NCBI RefSeq assembly: GCF_030268685.1 | Contig: NZ_BSRQ01000002.1 | Location: 558,001-622,000, forward strand | DNA length: 64,000 bases | DNA from: Microtetraspora sp. NBRC 13810 | GTDB taxonomy: Bacteria > Actinomycetota > Actinomycetes > Streptosporangiales > Streptosporangiaceae | Direction: 5' to 3' | Part shown: positions 36,104-44,549 of the stretch, in pieces | How positions within the stretch are numbered: position 1 is the first letter of the stretch | Layout of the letters: every line of letters starts with the position of its first letter | Notes under the pieces: model-generated | The model's input: only the letters and a program-made list of their open reading frames with translations | The model's database searches: none | What the model was told of the DNA's origin: nothing | Position numbers and translations under genes: made by a program

Positions 36104-37111
36104 CTAGCTCATGGCGAGCAGGTCACGCACGGCCTGGTCGATGAAGGCGACGTCCACGGGGTTGCCTCCGCCGCCCGTCAGGTGTCCCCAGATGCCGGGG
36201 ATCACGCGTACCTCCCCCTGCGGGATGTGCCGGGAGGCTCGCACCTCGTCCTCCGGCGGGAAGTACAGATCCTTCTCCGCCGGCAGGGCGAGGACCCTGG
36301 CCTTGATGGCGCCGAGGGCGCGTCCGATGTCGCCGTCCGCTCCCGGCGTGGTCGCGACGTCCGCGTCCTGCCACGTCCTGAGCATCGCGAGCAGGTCGTT
36401 GGCGTCGTATCCGGTGAAGTTGGTCTCCCAGAAGCCGGTCAGGAACTCCTCCAGCGAGGAGAACCCGAGCTGCCGGTAGGTCTCCTCCCGGTAGAAGGCC
36501 TGCGAGAACCCCCACCCCGCGTACACCCGCGCGAACGCCCGGATTCCCGCCAGCGGCTGCTCGCGGTAACGGCCGCCGTCGTAGGCGGCGTCGAGGGTGA
36601 GGGTCGCGCGCAGGCTCTCGATGAAGACCTGGTTGTGCGGCGACGTACTCGACGCCCCGCAGAACGGCAGCGCCCGCGCGACCATCTCGGGATGGCTGAC
36701 CGCCCACTGGAAGGTCTGCAGGGCGCCCATCGAGCAGCCGAGCACGAGCGCCAGCCGTTCGATGCCGAAGTGCTCGGTGACCAGGCGGTGCTGGGCCCGT
36801 ACGTTGTCGCGGATCGTGGTCTGCGGGAAGTCGGCGCCGCCGTGGGGCGCCGGGGTGTTGGACGGTGAGGAGGACACGCCGTTGCCGAAGAGGTTCGGCA
36901 CGATGACGAAGTACTCGCCCGGGTCGAGTGCCTTGTCCGGGCCGATCAGCCATTCGTGGGACGTGTGGTCTCCGGCGAACCAGGTGGGGAAGAGGACGGC
37001 GTTCGTCCGGGACTCGTTCAGCTCGCCGTGGGTGCGGTAGGCCAGCCGGGCCGGGTCGAGCACGGCGCCGCCGTCCAGCTCGAAGGCGGGCAGGTCGAAG
37101 ATGTCGAACAC
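36104..37111 (-). CDS. MetX-like alpha/beta-hydrolase (homoserine O-acetyltransferase superfamily)
   Basis: A 335-residue alpha/beta-hydrolase. Catalytic triad: Ser127 (LVLGCSMGALQ), Asp281 (PAEKDLYFPPED) and His310 (PGIWGHLTG). The start is GTG 37111 (MFDIFDLPAF) with GGAG 7 nt upstream. NAVLFPTWFAGDH, VPNLFGNGVSSSPSNTP and TTIRDNVRAQH fit the homoserine acetyltransferase family, but it lacks the length and pathway context of true MetX, so a hydrolase or acyltransferase for another substrate is more likely. Third gene of a LacI-controlled operon after the nitrilase and membrane protein; 32 nt separate it from the latter. Confidence 0.88.
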   Translation of the reverse strand: MFDIFDLPAFELDGGAVLDPARLAYRTHGELNESRTNAVLFPTWFAGDHTSHEWLIGPDKALDPGEYFVIVPNLFGNGVSSSPSNTPAPHGGADFPQTTIRDNVRAQHRLVTEHFGIERLALVLGCSMGALQTFQWAVSHPEMVARALPFCGASSTSPHNQVFIESLRATLTLDAAYDGGRYREQPLAGIRAFARVYAGWGFSQAFYREETYRQLGFSSLEEFLTGFWETNFTGYDANDLLAMLRTWQDADVATTPGADGDIGRALGAIKARVLALPAEKDLYFPPEDEVRASRHIPQGEVRVIPGIWGHLTGGGGNPVDVAFIDQAVRDLLAMS

Positions 37112-37143
37112 GGGTTTCTCCAGGGGATGTACGGAGTCGGGGG

Positions 37144-38328
37144 TCAGGGGAGCTGGAAGCCGGGGAGCAGGTCGAGCAGGGGGATGACGGTCGCGGTGCA
37201 CACGGCCATGGTCGCGGTGTAGGCCACCATGGGCTGGACGTCGTCCGGCAGCCGCCGGGCCAGCGCCGCCGCGAGCGGAGGGGCGAGGGCCGCGCCGAGT
37301 ACGGCTCCGGCCACGATCGAGGGCAGCGTGCCGCCGAAGGCAAGGACCGTGGCCGGTGCGACGGACACGATCGGCACGAACGTCGGGTACCACCCCCTGG
37401 ACGCCCACCGCCTGCCCCACATCACCATCCCGCAGGCCGCCGTGAGAACCTGCGCGGCCAGCAGGTGGGGCAGCAGCCCGCTGCCGTAGGCCGGTCCGGC
37501 GGGATTGAGCATGAAGTGCAGCACGCTGCCCAGCAGCAGACCGGCTCCCGCCCACTCGTTGCCGTAGAAGTGGGCCTCGGTGAAGTCCGCCAGGATGCGG
37601 CGCGGTACCCAGGAGGCCCCGTACCGCGCGGGCGGCGGCGCCACCGCCGCCGGTCGCGGCGGCGGCATCCACGGCAGCCTCCGGCACGCCCAGAACGCGG
37701 CGAGCCCGCCGGCGGACATGGCGAGGGTGCTGCCCACGACGGTCGACACGCCCAGCGGCACGCACACCGCGTTGACCAGCACCAGGGCGAGAGGCGTGAC
37801 CAGGGTCGCGCCCAGCGCCGCGCCGGTCGCCGCGACGCGCCAGCCCGCGCCGTAGATGATCACGATGGCCGGCGGGACGGACACCATCGGCACGAACGTC
37901 GGCTGCCAGCCGCCGATCACCGTGAGCGTCCAGCCCCACAGCAGGTTGCTCGCCACCAGGCCGAGACCGGCGGCGACCAGTACCCACGGCCAGCGCACGC
38001 CGCTGCCGCAGGCCAGCGCGAAGCCCTGCCAGCGCCGGCCACGACGGCGCGCGTCGTACGCGAACGCAGCCCCGGCGATCATCAGCAGGCCGCCGAGCGC
38101 GGACTTGGCCAGGGTCGCCTCGGTGGTGTCGCCGAGAATCCAGTAGGCGTACCACGTCGGATCGGTGTATCCCAGGCCCCAGGAGGCGTAGTCGGGCACG
38201 ATCCCCGGCAGCGCGGGACGCGCCTCCGCCAGCCACACGGCGAGTCCCGCCGCAAGGGCGGCGACCGTGGCGGCGGCTCCCAGGCGGCGCGCGCCGAGAG
38301 CGTCGGCTGCCGCTGTGACGGTTCCCAT
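37144..38328 (-). CDS. Polytopic membrane protein with internal duplication, unknown function
   Basis: A 394-residue protein with about 10-11 hydrophobic helices; I do not recognise the family. Two segments are clearly related: around residues 145-160 (GWQPTFVPMVSVPPAIVIIYG) and around 325-345 (GWYPTFVPIVSVAPATVLAFG), each followed by a Gly/Ala-rich helix (GAALGATLVTPLALVL / GAVLGAALAPPLAAAL). So it arose by internal duplication, as many transporters did. Its start overlaps the nitrilase stop by one base (TGATG). Probable permease for the nitrilase or hydrolase substrate (inference). Confidence 0.75.
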   Translation of the reverse strand: MGTVTAAADALGARRLGAAATVAALAAGLAVWLAEARPALPGIVPDYASWGLGYTDPTWYAYWILGDTTEATLAKSALGGLLMIAGAAFAYDARRRGRRWQGFALACGSGVRWPWVLVAAGLGLVASNLLWGWTLTVIGGWQPTFVPMVSVPPAIVIIYGAGWRVAATGAALGATLVTPLALVLVNAVCVPLGVSTVVGSTLAMSAGGLAAFWACRRLPWMPPPRPAAVAPPPARYGASWVPRRILADFTEAHFYGNEWAGAGLLLGSVLHFMLNPAGPAYGSGLLPHLLAAQVLTAACGMVMWGRRWASRGWYPTFVPIVSVAPATVLAFGGTLPSIVAGAVLGAALAPPLAAALARRLPDDVQPMVAYTATMAVCTATVIPLLDLLPGFQLP

Positions 38329-39236
38329 CAGCGTGGCGCCGCCCGGCCCAGCGTGTAGCCGAGCATGGGGTCGTACAGATCGGTGCGCCGATCGCGGATC
38401 AGGTCGTTGAGCTGGTTCCACACCGGCGCGCTGCGCGCGGCGACGATGTCGATGTCGGCCGTCAGGATGGTCTCCTCCTCGGCGCCCGCCACCCGGCCGA
38501 TGGGCCAGCCGTTGGTGCCGGCGATGAGCGAGCAGCCGAGGAAGCGCGCGCCGCGGTCGGTGCCGACCCGGTTGGCCGCGGCGATGAACACGTTGTTCAC
38601 ATGGGCGGCGGTCATGGTCAGGTAGGAGGCCATGCACCTGCCGGTCTCGTCGAAGATCGGGGGCGGGGTCCACACCCAGTTGTTGACGCTGCAGATGATG
38701 TCCGCGCCCTGCTGGGCCAGGAGCCTGGGCACCTCGGGGAACCAGATGTCCCAGCAGATCAGCAGGCCGATCCGGCCGATCGGGGTCTCGAACACCGGGA
38801 AGCCGAGATCACCCGGCGTGAACCACAGCTTCTCCCTGTTCCACAGGTGGGCCTTGCGGTAGTGGCCGACGTACCCCTCCGGGCCGACGAGGACGGCGGT
38901 GTCGTAGAGCCGCACGCCGTCACGCTCGGCCAGGCCGCCGACCAGGTGCACGCCGTGCTCGCGGGCGAAGGACTCCCACGCCTTCACCGTCTGCCCGCCG
39001 GGGACGTCCTCGGCATGGCGGTATGCCTCGGCGCGGTCGCGGAAGCTGTATCCGGTGGTGGACAACTCGGGCAGGACGATGAGGGTCGCCCCGTCCGCCG
39101 CGGCACGCCCGGCGAGCGCGAGCGCGCGTTCGGCGTTGGCCGCGCGATTGTCCAGGCCCACCTGAGGATCGAACTGGACCACCGCCACCCTGGCCGGGCT
39201 GACTGGGGGGTCCGCTGGAGGCGATGTGTCAGTCAT
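38328..39236 (-). CDS. Nitrilase-superfamily carbon-nitrogen hydrolase
   Basis: A 302-residue enzyme with the Glu57 (LPELSTTGYSF), Lys128 (HYRKAHLW) and Cys161 (LICWDIWFPE) triad. ATG 39236 has GGAAGGA 9 nt upstream; a frame to 39290 runs through the operator region and is unlikely. The family hydrolyses amides, N-carbamoyl compounds or nitriles; the aliphatic amidase/N-carbamoylputrescine branch is closest by motif. First gene of the operon nitrilase-membrane protein-hydrolase, controlled by the divergent LacI-type regulator. Confidence 0.92.
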   Translation of the reverse strand: MTDTSPPADPPVSPARVAVVQFDPQVGLDNRAANAERALALAGRAAADGATLIVLPELSTTGYSFRDRAEAYRHAEDVPGGQTVKAWESFAREHGVHLVGGLAERDGVRLYDTAVLVGPEGYVGHYRKAHLWNREKLWFTPGDLGFPVFETPIGRIGLLICWDIWFPEVPRLLAQQGADIICSVNNWVWTPPPIFDETGRCMASYLTMTAAHVNNVFIAAANRVGTDRGARFLGCSLIAGTNGWPIGRVAGAEEETILTADIDIVAARSAPVWNQLNDLIRDRRTDLYDPMLGYTLGRAAPR

Positions 39237-39255
39237 CTTCGTGGTTCCTTCCGTT

Positions 39256-39284
39256 ACCCAAACGTTTGGGCCAAACGTTTGGGT
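39256..39284. promoter_or_regulatory. Double LacI-type operator between nitrilase operon and regulator gene
   Basis: CCCAAACGTTTGGG (39257-39270, perfect palindrome) is followed at once by CCAAACGTTTGG (39271-39282), with centres 13 bp apart. The whole 29-bp block is itself a palindrome except for its central base. The CG centre flanked by AAA/TTT is typical for LacI family sites. It is 20 bp before the nitrilase ATG and 82 bp before the regulator's start, so it can serve both. Confidence 0.85.
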
Positions 39285-39365
39285 TAGCATGTACTCCGTG
39301 CCGGGACGGCGTCAAGACGTCGTACGGTGTCATCTGCCCCATCTCTCTGCGAAAGCGAGGCGTTC

Positions 39366-40385
39366 GTGGCGGATTCCAAGGCGCGCCAGGTGACCCTGCG
39401 TTTCATCGCCGACGAGCTCGGCCTGCACGTCTCCACGGTGTCCAGGGTCCTCAACGGGCGGGCCGACGACGGCGCGCGGGCGGCCTCCGGCGACACGGCC
39501 ACCCGCGTCCGGCGACTGGCGGAAGAGCTGGGATACCAGCCGGACCCGCACGGCAGCGGTCTGCGCACGGGCCGCAGCAAGCTCATCGGCGTCCTCGTGC
39601 CACGGCTGTCCGACCTCGTCCTCGCGATGATCTACGAGGGCATCGACGAGGCCGCGGGCGAGCTCGGGCTCGCCACGATCACCGCCAACAGCCGCGACGA
39701 CGAGGAGACCCGGCGGCTGCGCACCAGGATGCTGCTCGCCCGGCGGGTGGAAGGGCTGATCTTCGGTGACGCCAGCCTGGACAGCGGCTTCCTGGACCGC
39801 CTGGCCGCGGACGGCACGAAGTTCGTGCTGGTCAACCGGCGGGCGGGCGACCATCCCGCGGTGACCGCCGACGACCGGCTCGGCGGCCGGCTGGCGGCGG
39901 AGCACCTGCTCGCGCTCGGCCACGTCGACGCCGCCGTCATCGCGGGCGAGCCCTACGCCAGCACCGGCGTCGACCGCACCGCGGGCTTCGTCGGCCTTTA
40001 CCGGGAGCGCGGCCTGCCCGCGCCGCGGGTGCTGCACTCCCCCTTCGACACCGCGGGCGGCCGGGCCGCCGCCGAGACGCTGCTCGCGGACGCCGACCGG
40101 CCGACGGCGATCTTCGCGGTGAACGACTTCGCCGCCATCGGCGCCATGGGCGCGGCTCGCGACCACGACCTGACCGTGGGCAGGGACATCGCGATCATGG
40201 GCTACAACGACACGCCGCTGGCCGCCGAGTTGCCGCTGCCGTTGACCAGCGTGGCCGTGCCCGTGCGCGAGATCGGACGCAGGGCGCTGGTCCTGCTGTC
40301 CCGCCTCCTGGCCGGCGACGAGATCGAGTCCGAGCGCCTGGCCCCCACACTGACCGCCCGCGCCTCCACCGGCGCGGACACGTGA
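39366..40385 (+). CDS. LacI-family transcriptional regulator
   Basis: A 339-residue protein starting at GTG 39366 (GCGAGG upstream; a frame from 39327 is less likely). HTH and hinge at residues 8-70 (TLRFIADELGLHVSTVSRVLNG) contain an unusual 10-residue Ala/Asp-rich insertion between the HTH and the segment where LacI proteins usually continue (GRADDGARAASGDTATRVR). A periplasmic-binding-protein-like domain follows (LIGVLVPRLSDLVLAMIYEGI, AIFAVNDFAAIGAMGAARDHDL). Controls the divergent operon and probably itself through the double palindrome. Confidence 0.92.
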   Translation: MADSKARQVTLRFIADELGLHVSTVSRVLNGRADDGARAASGDTATRVRRLAEELGYQPDPHGSGLRTGRSKLIGVLVPRLSDLVLAMIYEGIDEAAGELGLATITANSRDDEETRRLRTRMLLARRVEGLIFGDASLDSGFLDRLAADGTKFVLVNRRAGDHPAVTADDRLGGRLAAEHLLALGHVDAAVIAGEPYASTGVDRTAGFVGLYRERGLPAPRVLHSPFDTAGGRAAAETLLADADRPTAIFAVNDFAAIGAMGAARDHDLTVGRDIAIMGYNDTPLAAELPLPLTSVAVPVREIGRRALVLLSRLLAGDEIESERLAPTLTARASTGADT

Positions 40386-40527
40386 GCACGTCCCAGGGCT
40401 GACGACACGGGTGGCCCGGGTGACACGCTTGCCCGGCCCTCCGATCTCCCGCACAATCCTGCTCCAGTGAAAAAGATATGCAGAAAGAGGGACGCGCGAG
40501 CGGTACGGGCCCGGCGATCCTTCCGGC

Positions 40528-41916
40528 ATGAACATCGTTGCGTCGCTCGTCATCGGCGCGGTCACCGTCGTCACCCCGGTCACGGCCATGCCGCTGTCGT
40601 GGCAGGACTGCGGAGACGGTCTGCAATGCGCGCAGATCCAGGTGCCGGCCGACTGGACCCGCGGATCGGGACCGAAGGCCGAGATCGGTCTCGCCAAGCT
40701 GCCCGCTCAGGATCAGGCCCGCAAGAAGGGCGTGGTACTGGTCAACACGGGTGGGCCTGGCGAGCAGATCACGCTTCTCCGCCAAGGGACGGAATACTTT
40801 ACAGATCTGACTAAATGGTTCGACGTGGTGATTTTCGACCCGAGGGGGTTCGGCAGGTCCACGGCGATCAACTGCCCTATACCCGCGCCCTTCGCCACCG
40901 AATGGGTGTTTCCGGGTAAGCCAGCCTACGATGCCTACACTGCGAAGAATCGCACGTTCGGGGAGGCGTGCGCCAAGGAGGCGGGCAAGCTGTCGGGAAA
41001 CCTCAACTCCTGGCAGATCGCGCACGACATGGAGGCGATCAGAAAGGCCCTCGGTCAGGCCAAGCTGACCTACTTGGGCAACTCGCACGGCACCGTGCTC
41101 GGGCAGGCCTACGCCGAGCTGTTCCCCCGCAAGGTCGGCCGGATGTACCTCGACAGCGTCTTCGACCACACCACCCCCGACCTCCGCGCCTGGCTCCAGC
41201 CGCGGGCCAAGGCCCTGGAGAGCAACTTCAAACGCTTCGCCGCCTGGTGTCAGAGCACCGCGACCTGCGCGCTGCACGGCAAGGATCCGGTGGCCGTCTG
41301 GGACGAGGTGACGGCCAAGGCCCGCCGCGAGCCCATCCCCGCCCCCGGAGCCGGTCCCGGGGTGCGCATCAGCGACACCCAGATAGCCTCCCGTGCCGAC
41401 TTCACCCACGAGGCCACCTGGGAGCGCCTGGCCGCCGGGCTCGAACGAGCGCAGGCCGGTGACGCCTCGTTCTTCGCCAAGGTGGAGGGGGCTCCGGACC
41501 CCAGCCTGTCACGCGTCATCCTCTGCGCCGATATGCCCTACCCCGGCTACCACAAGCTCAAGGAGCTGGAGACCGCACTGCGCCGCGATACGCCCCGCAT
41601 CGGCTGGCGCGCGGTGTGGCCGATGGCCAACCACTGCGCGGGCCTGCCGCCGACCAGGACGTACGCGCCCCACCCCATCAAGGCGCCGGGCCTGCCGCCC
41701 GTGCTCATCGCCAACGGCGAGTACGACGACAACACTCCGGCCGGTGACGGCCGCCGGCTGGCGGCCGCGCTTCCCGGCGCCCGCTACCTGAAGGCTGTCG
41801 GAGGGCATGCCCTCTACTTCTCCGGCCACCCGTGCGTACGCCGGCACGTGCACCGCTACCTGACGACGGGCGAGATGCCGCCGCCCGGAGCGGCCTGCGG
41901 CCCGGCCCCGTCCTGA
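40528..41916 (+). CDS. Secreted S33-type alpha/beta-hydrolase (tripeptidyl aminopeptidase-like)
   Basis: A 462-residue protein with TAP C-terminal-like domain. Triad: Ser186 (YLGNSHGTVLGQAYAELFP), Asp400 or Asp401 (ANGEYDDNTP) and His427 (VGGHALY). VVLVNTGGPG and FDPRGFGRS are typical. The N-terminal hydrophobic stretch looks like a signal peptide but lacks the usual positive start and has no ribosome site; a GTG in another frame at 40467 would supply a Lys/Arg-rich start, so a frameshift or start error near 40528 is possible. Releases N-terminal peptides or hydrolyses esters outside the cell. Confidence 0.85.
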   Translation: MNIVASLVIGAVTVVTPVTAMPLSWQDCGDGLQCAQIQVPADWTRGSGPKAEIGLAKLPAQDQARKKGVVLVNTGGPGEQITLLRQGTEYFTDLTKWFDVVIFDPRGFGRSTAINCPIPAPFATEWVFPGKPAYDAYTAKNRTFGEACAKEAGKLSGNLNSWQIAHDMEAIRKALGQAKLTYLGNSHGTVLGQAYAELFPRKVGRMYLDSVFDHTTPDLRAWLQPRAKALESNFKRFAAWCQSTATCALHGKDPVAVWDEVTAKARREPIPAPGAGPGVRISDTQIASRADFTHEATWERLAAGLERAQAGDASFFAKVEGAPDPSLSRVILCADMPYPGYHKLKELETALRRDTPRIGWRAVWPMANHCAGLPPTRTYAPHPIKAPGLPPVLIANGEYDDNTPAGDGRRLAAALPGARYLKAVGGHALYFSGHPCVRRHVHRYLTTGEMPPPGAACGPAPS

Positions 41917-42030
41917 CCCGATACCGGAAGCGGCGTGGCGTGCATGACCGGACAGCAGCAAAATCGACAGCCTCGGAGACCCGTTCGGCGGGACAGGATG
42001 GTACGGAACATCGACATGGGGAGCGGTGCG

Positions 42031-43032
42031 ATGAGTCGAAGGCGCAGGACGTGGTGGCGGTGGCTGACGGCCATCGTCACGGGGCTGGTGGTGACCGCGG
42101 TGGCCGGTGTCGCGGTGGCCTTCCCGTCGGTCGCCGCCACGACCTGTCCCGGCTGTTACGGCATGAAACAGGTCAGGCCCGGCCTGTATCTGGAGCCCGG
42201 CCTGCCGGCGGCCCGGGAGCGGCAGGTCACCGAGGTCGTCGATGCGGCCGGCCGCCGGGTGGCGGACTTCTACGGCGGACGCCGGAGCTCTCCCGACATC
42301 CTGGCCTGCCTGACCGACACGTGCTACCAGAAGATCGGCGGCGGCCGGGAGCGCGGGATCGCCGTGCTGAACCGCGCGGTCATGCTGTCACCGAACGGCA
42401 TCGACCCGGTGATCGCCGCACACGAGATGTCACATGTCGAGCTGCACGCCCGCCTCGGGTCCGGCGCGGGGCCGATGCCGCAATGGTTCGACGAAGGACT
42501 GGCCGTCGTGGTCTCCGGCGACCCGCGCTACCTGAAGCCCGAGACGGCCGGCAACCGATGCCGGGTGTCCACGCAGGAGGCGCTGCCGCGGACGCTCGAC
42601 GACTGGCTGCGCACGGCGAAAGCCGACCGGGACACGTATGCCAAGGCCGCATGCCGGGTGAGCCGGTGGCTCCAGGCGAACGGCGGTTCCAGGGCCGTCC
42701 TCGAACTGATCGAGCACCTGGCCGGCGGTGGTGAGCTGCCCACTTCCCTGGCAGCCGCGTCGCGTAGTAACACGGAGATCGCCGCAGCCCTGACCATCGA
42801 GGAGGGCACCGTCAAGACCCACGTCGCCCGTATCCTCAGCAAACTCGGGCTCCGCACCCGCGTACACGCTGTCATCTACGCATACGAACACGGGCTGGCA
42901 CCTCGCGGGAACAGAGCTCGAACCGGCCGCCCGGTCAGAAGCGACGGCAAGATCCCTGCGCGTCGCAGAACGCGCTTCTCCTGCACTGAACCTTGTTCGT
43001 CCCGCGATGGCGGTCCGCACGTCACGGCCTGA
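42031..43032 (+). CDS. Chimeric protein: exported zinc-metalloprotease-like domain fused to a truncated LuxR-type HTH
   Basis: A 333-residue protein from ATG 42031 (GGGGAG upstream). RRRRTWWRWLTAIVTGLVV is a signal/anchor. Residues 131-135 (HEMSH) are an HExxH motif, and Glu155 (WFDEGLA), 20 residues on, is a good third zinc ligand: a gluzincin-like peptidase. At about residue 245 it switches to RSNTEIAAALTIEEGTVKTHVARILSKLGLRTR (shown here in part), the recognition half of a NarL/LuxR response-regulator HTH without its first helix (the usual L..RE.EVL segment), then a 40-residue basic tail. An exported enzyme with a DNA-binding tail makes no obvious sense, so this is probably a deletion fusion of two genes. 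Confidence 0.7.
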   Translation: MSRRRRTWWRWLTAIVTGLVVTAVAGVAVAFPSVAATTCPGCYGMKQVRPGLYLEPGLPAARERQVTEVVDAAGRRVADFYGGRRSSPDILACLTDTCYQKIGGGRERGIAVLNRAVMLSPNGIDPVIAAHEMSHVELHARLGSGAGPMPQWFDEGLAVVVSGDPRYLKPETAGNRCRVSTQEALPRTLDDWLRTAKADRDTYAKAACRVSRWLQANGGSRAVLELIEHLAGGGELPTSLAAASRSNTEIAAALTIEEGTVKTHVARILSKLGLRTRVHAVIYAYEHGLAPRGNRARTGRPVRSDGKIPARRRTRFSCTEPCSSRDGGPHVTA

Positions 43033-43081
43033 TCGCCACGCTCGGCCTCGGCCGTCACACGCGACCTTGACCGTACAGTCG

Positions 43082-43555
43082 CTAGGGGCGGTACCTGCCG
43101 CGGAGCCGTACCAGCGGCTCGGCGGTCTCGTCGAGGTAGTCGACGCGTACGACACGGGCGATGAAGACGGTGTGGTCGCCGGCCGGTACCACCTGGGTGG
43201 TCTCGGCCTCCAGCGCGGCCACCCCGCCCTCCACGATGAGCGCCTCGCTCGCCTCGCCGCGGTGGTGCGGCAGCCCGGCCAGCAGGAGACGGGCGCTGGG
43301 GCGGCCGGGGGTGGCGAACCTGCTGGCGACGGCCTTCTGCCCGGCGGCGAGCACGGTCGCCGCCCAGGTGTCCCGCCTGAGCAGCACCTCGGCGAGGTAA
43401 CCGGCGAGGCTCACCAGCACCAGCGGCGGGTCCAGGGAGATCGACGCGAACGTGTTGACCGTGCCCCCGATGTCGTCGCGCTCCTCCCGCACGGAGACGA
43501 CGGTCACCGCGGCGGGCACCTGCCGCATCGCTTCGAGAAACATCGCTGGGGACAT
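43082..43555 (-). CDS. Flavin reductase-like FMN-binding protein
   Basis: A 157-residue flavin reductase domain: FLEAMRQVPAAVTVVSVRE, GGTVNTFASISLDPPLVLVSLAG and the C-terminal VDYLDETAEPLVRLRGRYRP. It uses NAD(P)H to supply FMNH2 to a partner monooxygenase, or binds flavin itself; no partner is next to it. The terminator hairpin at 43568-43592 separates it from the ABC operon upstream on the same strand, and it converges with the chimeric gene. Confidence 0.88.
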   Translation of the reverse strand: MSPAMFLEAMRQVPAAVTVVSVREERDDIGGTVNTFASISLDPPLVLVSLAGYLAEVLLRRDTWAATVLAAGQKAVASRFATPGRPSARLLLAGLPHHRGEASEALIVEGGVAALEAETTQVVPAGDHTVFIARVVRVDYLDETAEPLVRLRGRYRP

Positions 43556-43567
43556 CCGGTGAGAAGG

Positions 43568-43592
43568 GCCGCCCCCCGGGAAGGGGGGCGGC
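43568..43592 (-). terminator. Terminator after the OpuC-type ABC operon
   Basis: GCCGCCCCCC and its exact complement form a 10-bp stem with a 5-nt loop, 14 nt past the substrate-binding protein stop and 13 nt before the flavin reductase start. Confidence 0.75.
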
Positions 43593-43605
43593 GACGGGTG
43601 AAGGG

Positions 43606-44517
43606 TCAGAGGAGGCCGTTCTGGGTCAGCCAGTCCTTGGCCACCGCGGGCGCGTCCTCCTTGTCGATGGCGACGCGCTTCATCAGGCCGAGCAGGGTCT
43701 GGGTGTCCAGCTTGGCGGAGATGCCGTTCAGCGTGGAGGTGACCGTCTCGTTGACGCCGGCCTTGTTGACCAGGGGGACGATGTTGTCCGCGCCGAAGGC
43801 GTTCTTGGTGTCCTTGAGGGAGACCAGGTCGTTCAGCACGATCTTGGGGTCCGTGGTGAACACGTTGCCGACCTGGACGGTGCCGTCCTTGATGGCGTCG
43901 GCGGTGGCGTCACCGGTGGGCTGCCACTCCTTGAACTCCAGGCCGTAGACCTTCTTGAAGTTCTCCTCCTGGCGGGTCCTGAACTCCGGCGGGCCGCCGA
44001 CCGTGAAGTCCTTGCCCACCTTCACCAGGTCCTCGATCGTGGACAGGCCGTGCTCCGTCGCGGTCGCCTTGGTGACCGTCAGCGAGTTGTTGTCCTCGGC
44101 CGGGGACGGCTCCAGCACCTCCAGGGTGGCGGGCAGCTTCTCCTTGAGGCCGGCGACGATCTCGTCCTTGGTCCGCGCCGTGCTGTCCTTGTCGATGAAG
44201 GCCAGCAGGGAGCCGATGTACTCGGGGAGGACGGTCAGCTTGCCGCTCTGCACCTGGTCGTAGAGGATCTCGCGGCTGCCGACGTTGAACGTCTCCTGCA
44301 CCTTCACCCCCTTGGCCTGCAACGCCTGGGAGTACATGGACGCGAGCAGCACGTTCTCCGGGAAGTTGGCCGAGCCGACGACGACCGTCGGCCCGCCGGA
44401 ACCGGTGGAGCCGGCCGGCTCTGGTGAGGCGGTGAGCGGATCCCCGCCGCCGCACGCGGTAAGGACGAGCGCCGCGGACACAGCGACCGCTACCGCGCTT
44501 ATGAGACGTCTCATCAT
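43606..44517 (-). CDS. OpuC/ProX-type compatible-solute binding lipoprotein
   Basis: A 303-residue lipoprotein with lipobox LTAC (Cys22) after MMRRLISAVAVAVSAALV. The OpuAC-type solute-binding domain follows: VVVGSANFPENVLLASMYSQAL, ETFNVGSREILYDQV, PEYIGSLLAF and the C-terminal LTQNGLL. Such proteins bind glycine betaine, choline, carnitine or similar solutes. Last gene of the ATPase-permease-permease-binding protein operon, which is the OpuC gene order; 32 nt after permease 2. Confidence 0.93.
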   Translation of the reverse strand: MMRRLISAVAVAVSAALVLTACGGGDPLTASPEPAGSTGSGGPTVVVGSANFPENVLLASMYSQALQAKGVKVQETFNVGSREILYDQVQSGKLTVLPEYIGSLLAFIDKDSTARTKDEIVAGLKEKLPATLEVLEPSPAEDNNSLTVTKATATEHGLSTIEDLVKVGKDFTVGGPPEFRTRQEENFKKVYGLEFKEWQPTGDATADAIKDGTVQVGNVFTTDPKIVLNDLVSLKDTKNAFGADNIVPLVNKAGVNETVTSTLNGISAKLDTQTLLGLMKRVAIDKEDAPAVAKDWLTQNGLL

Positions 44518-44549
44518 AATCCCTTCTCCATCAGGGGGTAATTCTCAAC

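Noticed and set aside
36104-37111. True homoserine O-acetyltransferase (metX)
   Set aside because: The triad fits the superfamily, but the protein is short, the operon has no methionine genes, and a LacI-controlled catabolic setting fits another substrate better.
39327-39365. Earlier start for the LacI gene
   Set aside because: The extra residues are not LacI-like and have no ribosome site, while GTG 39366 has one and gives the normal HTH position.
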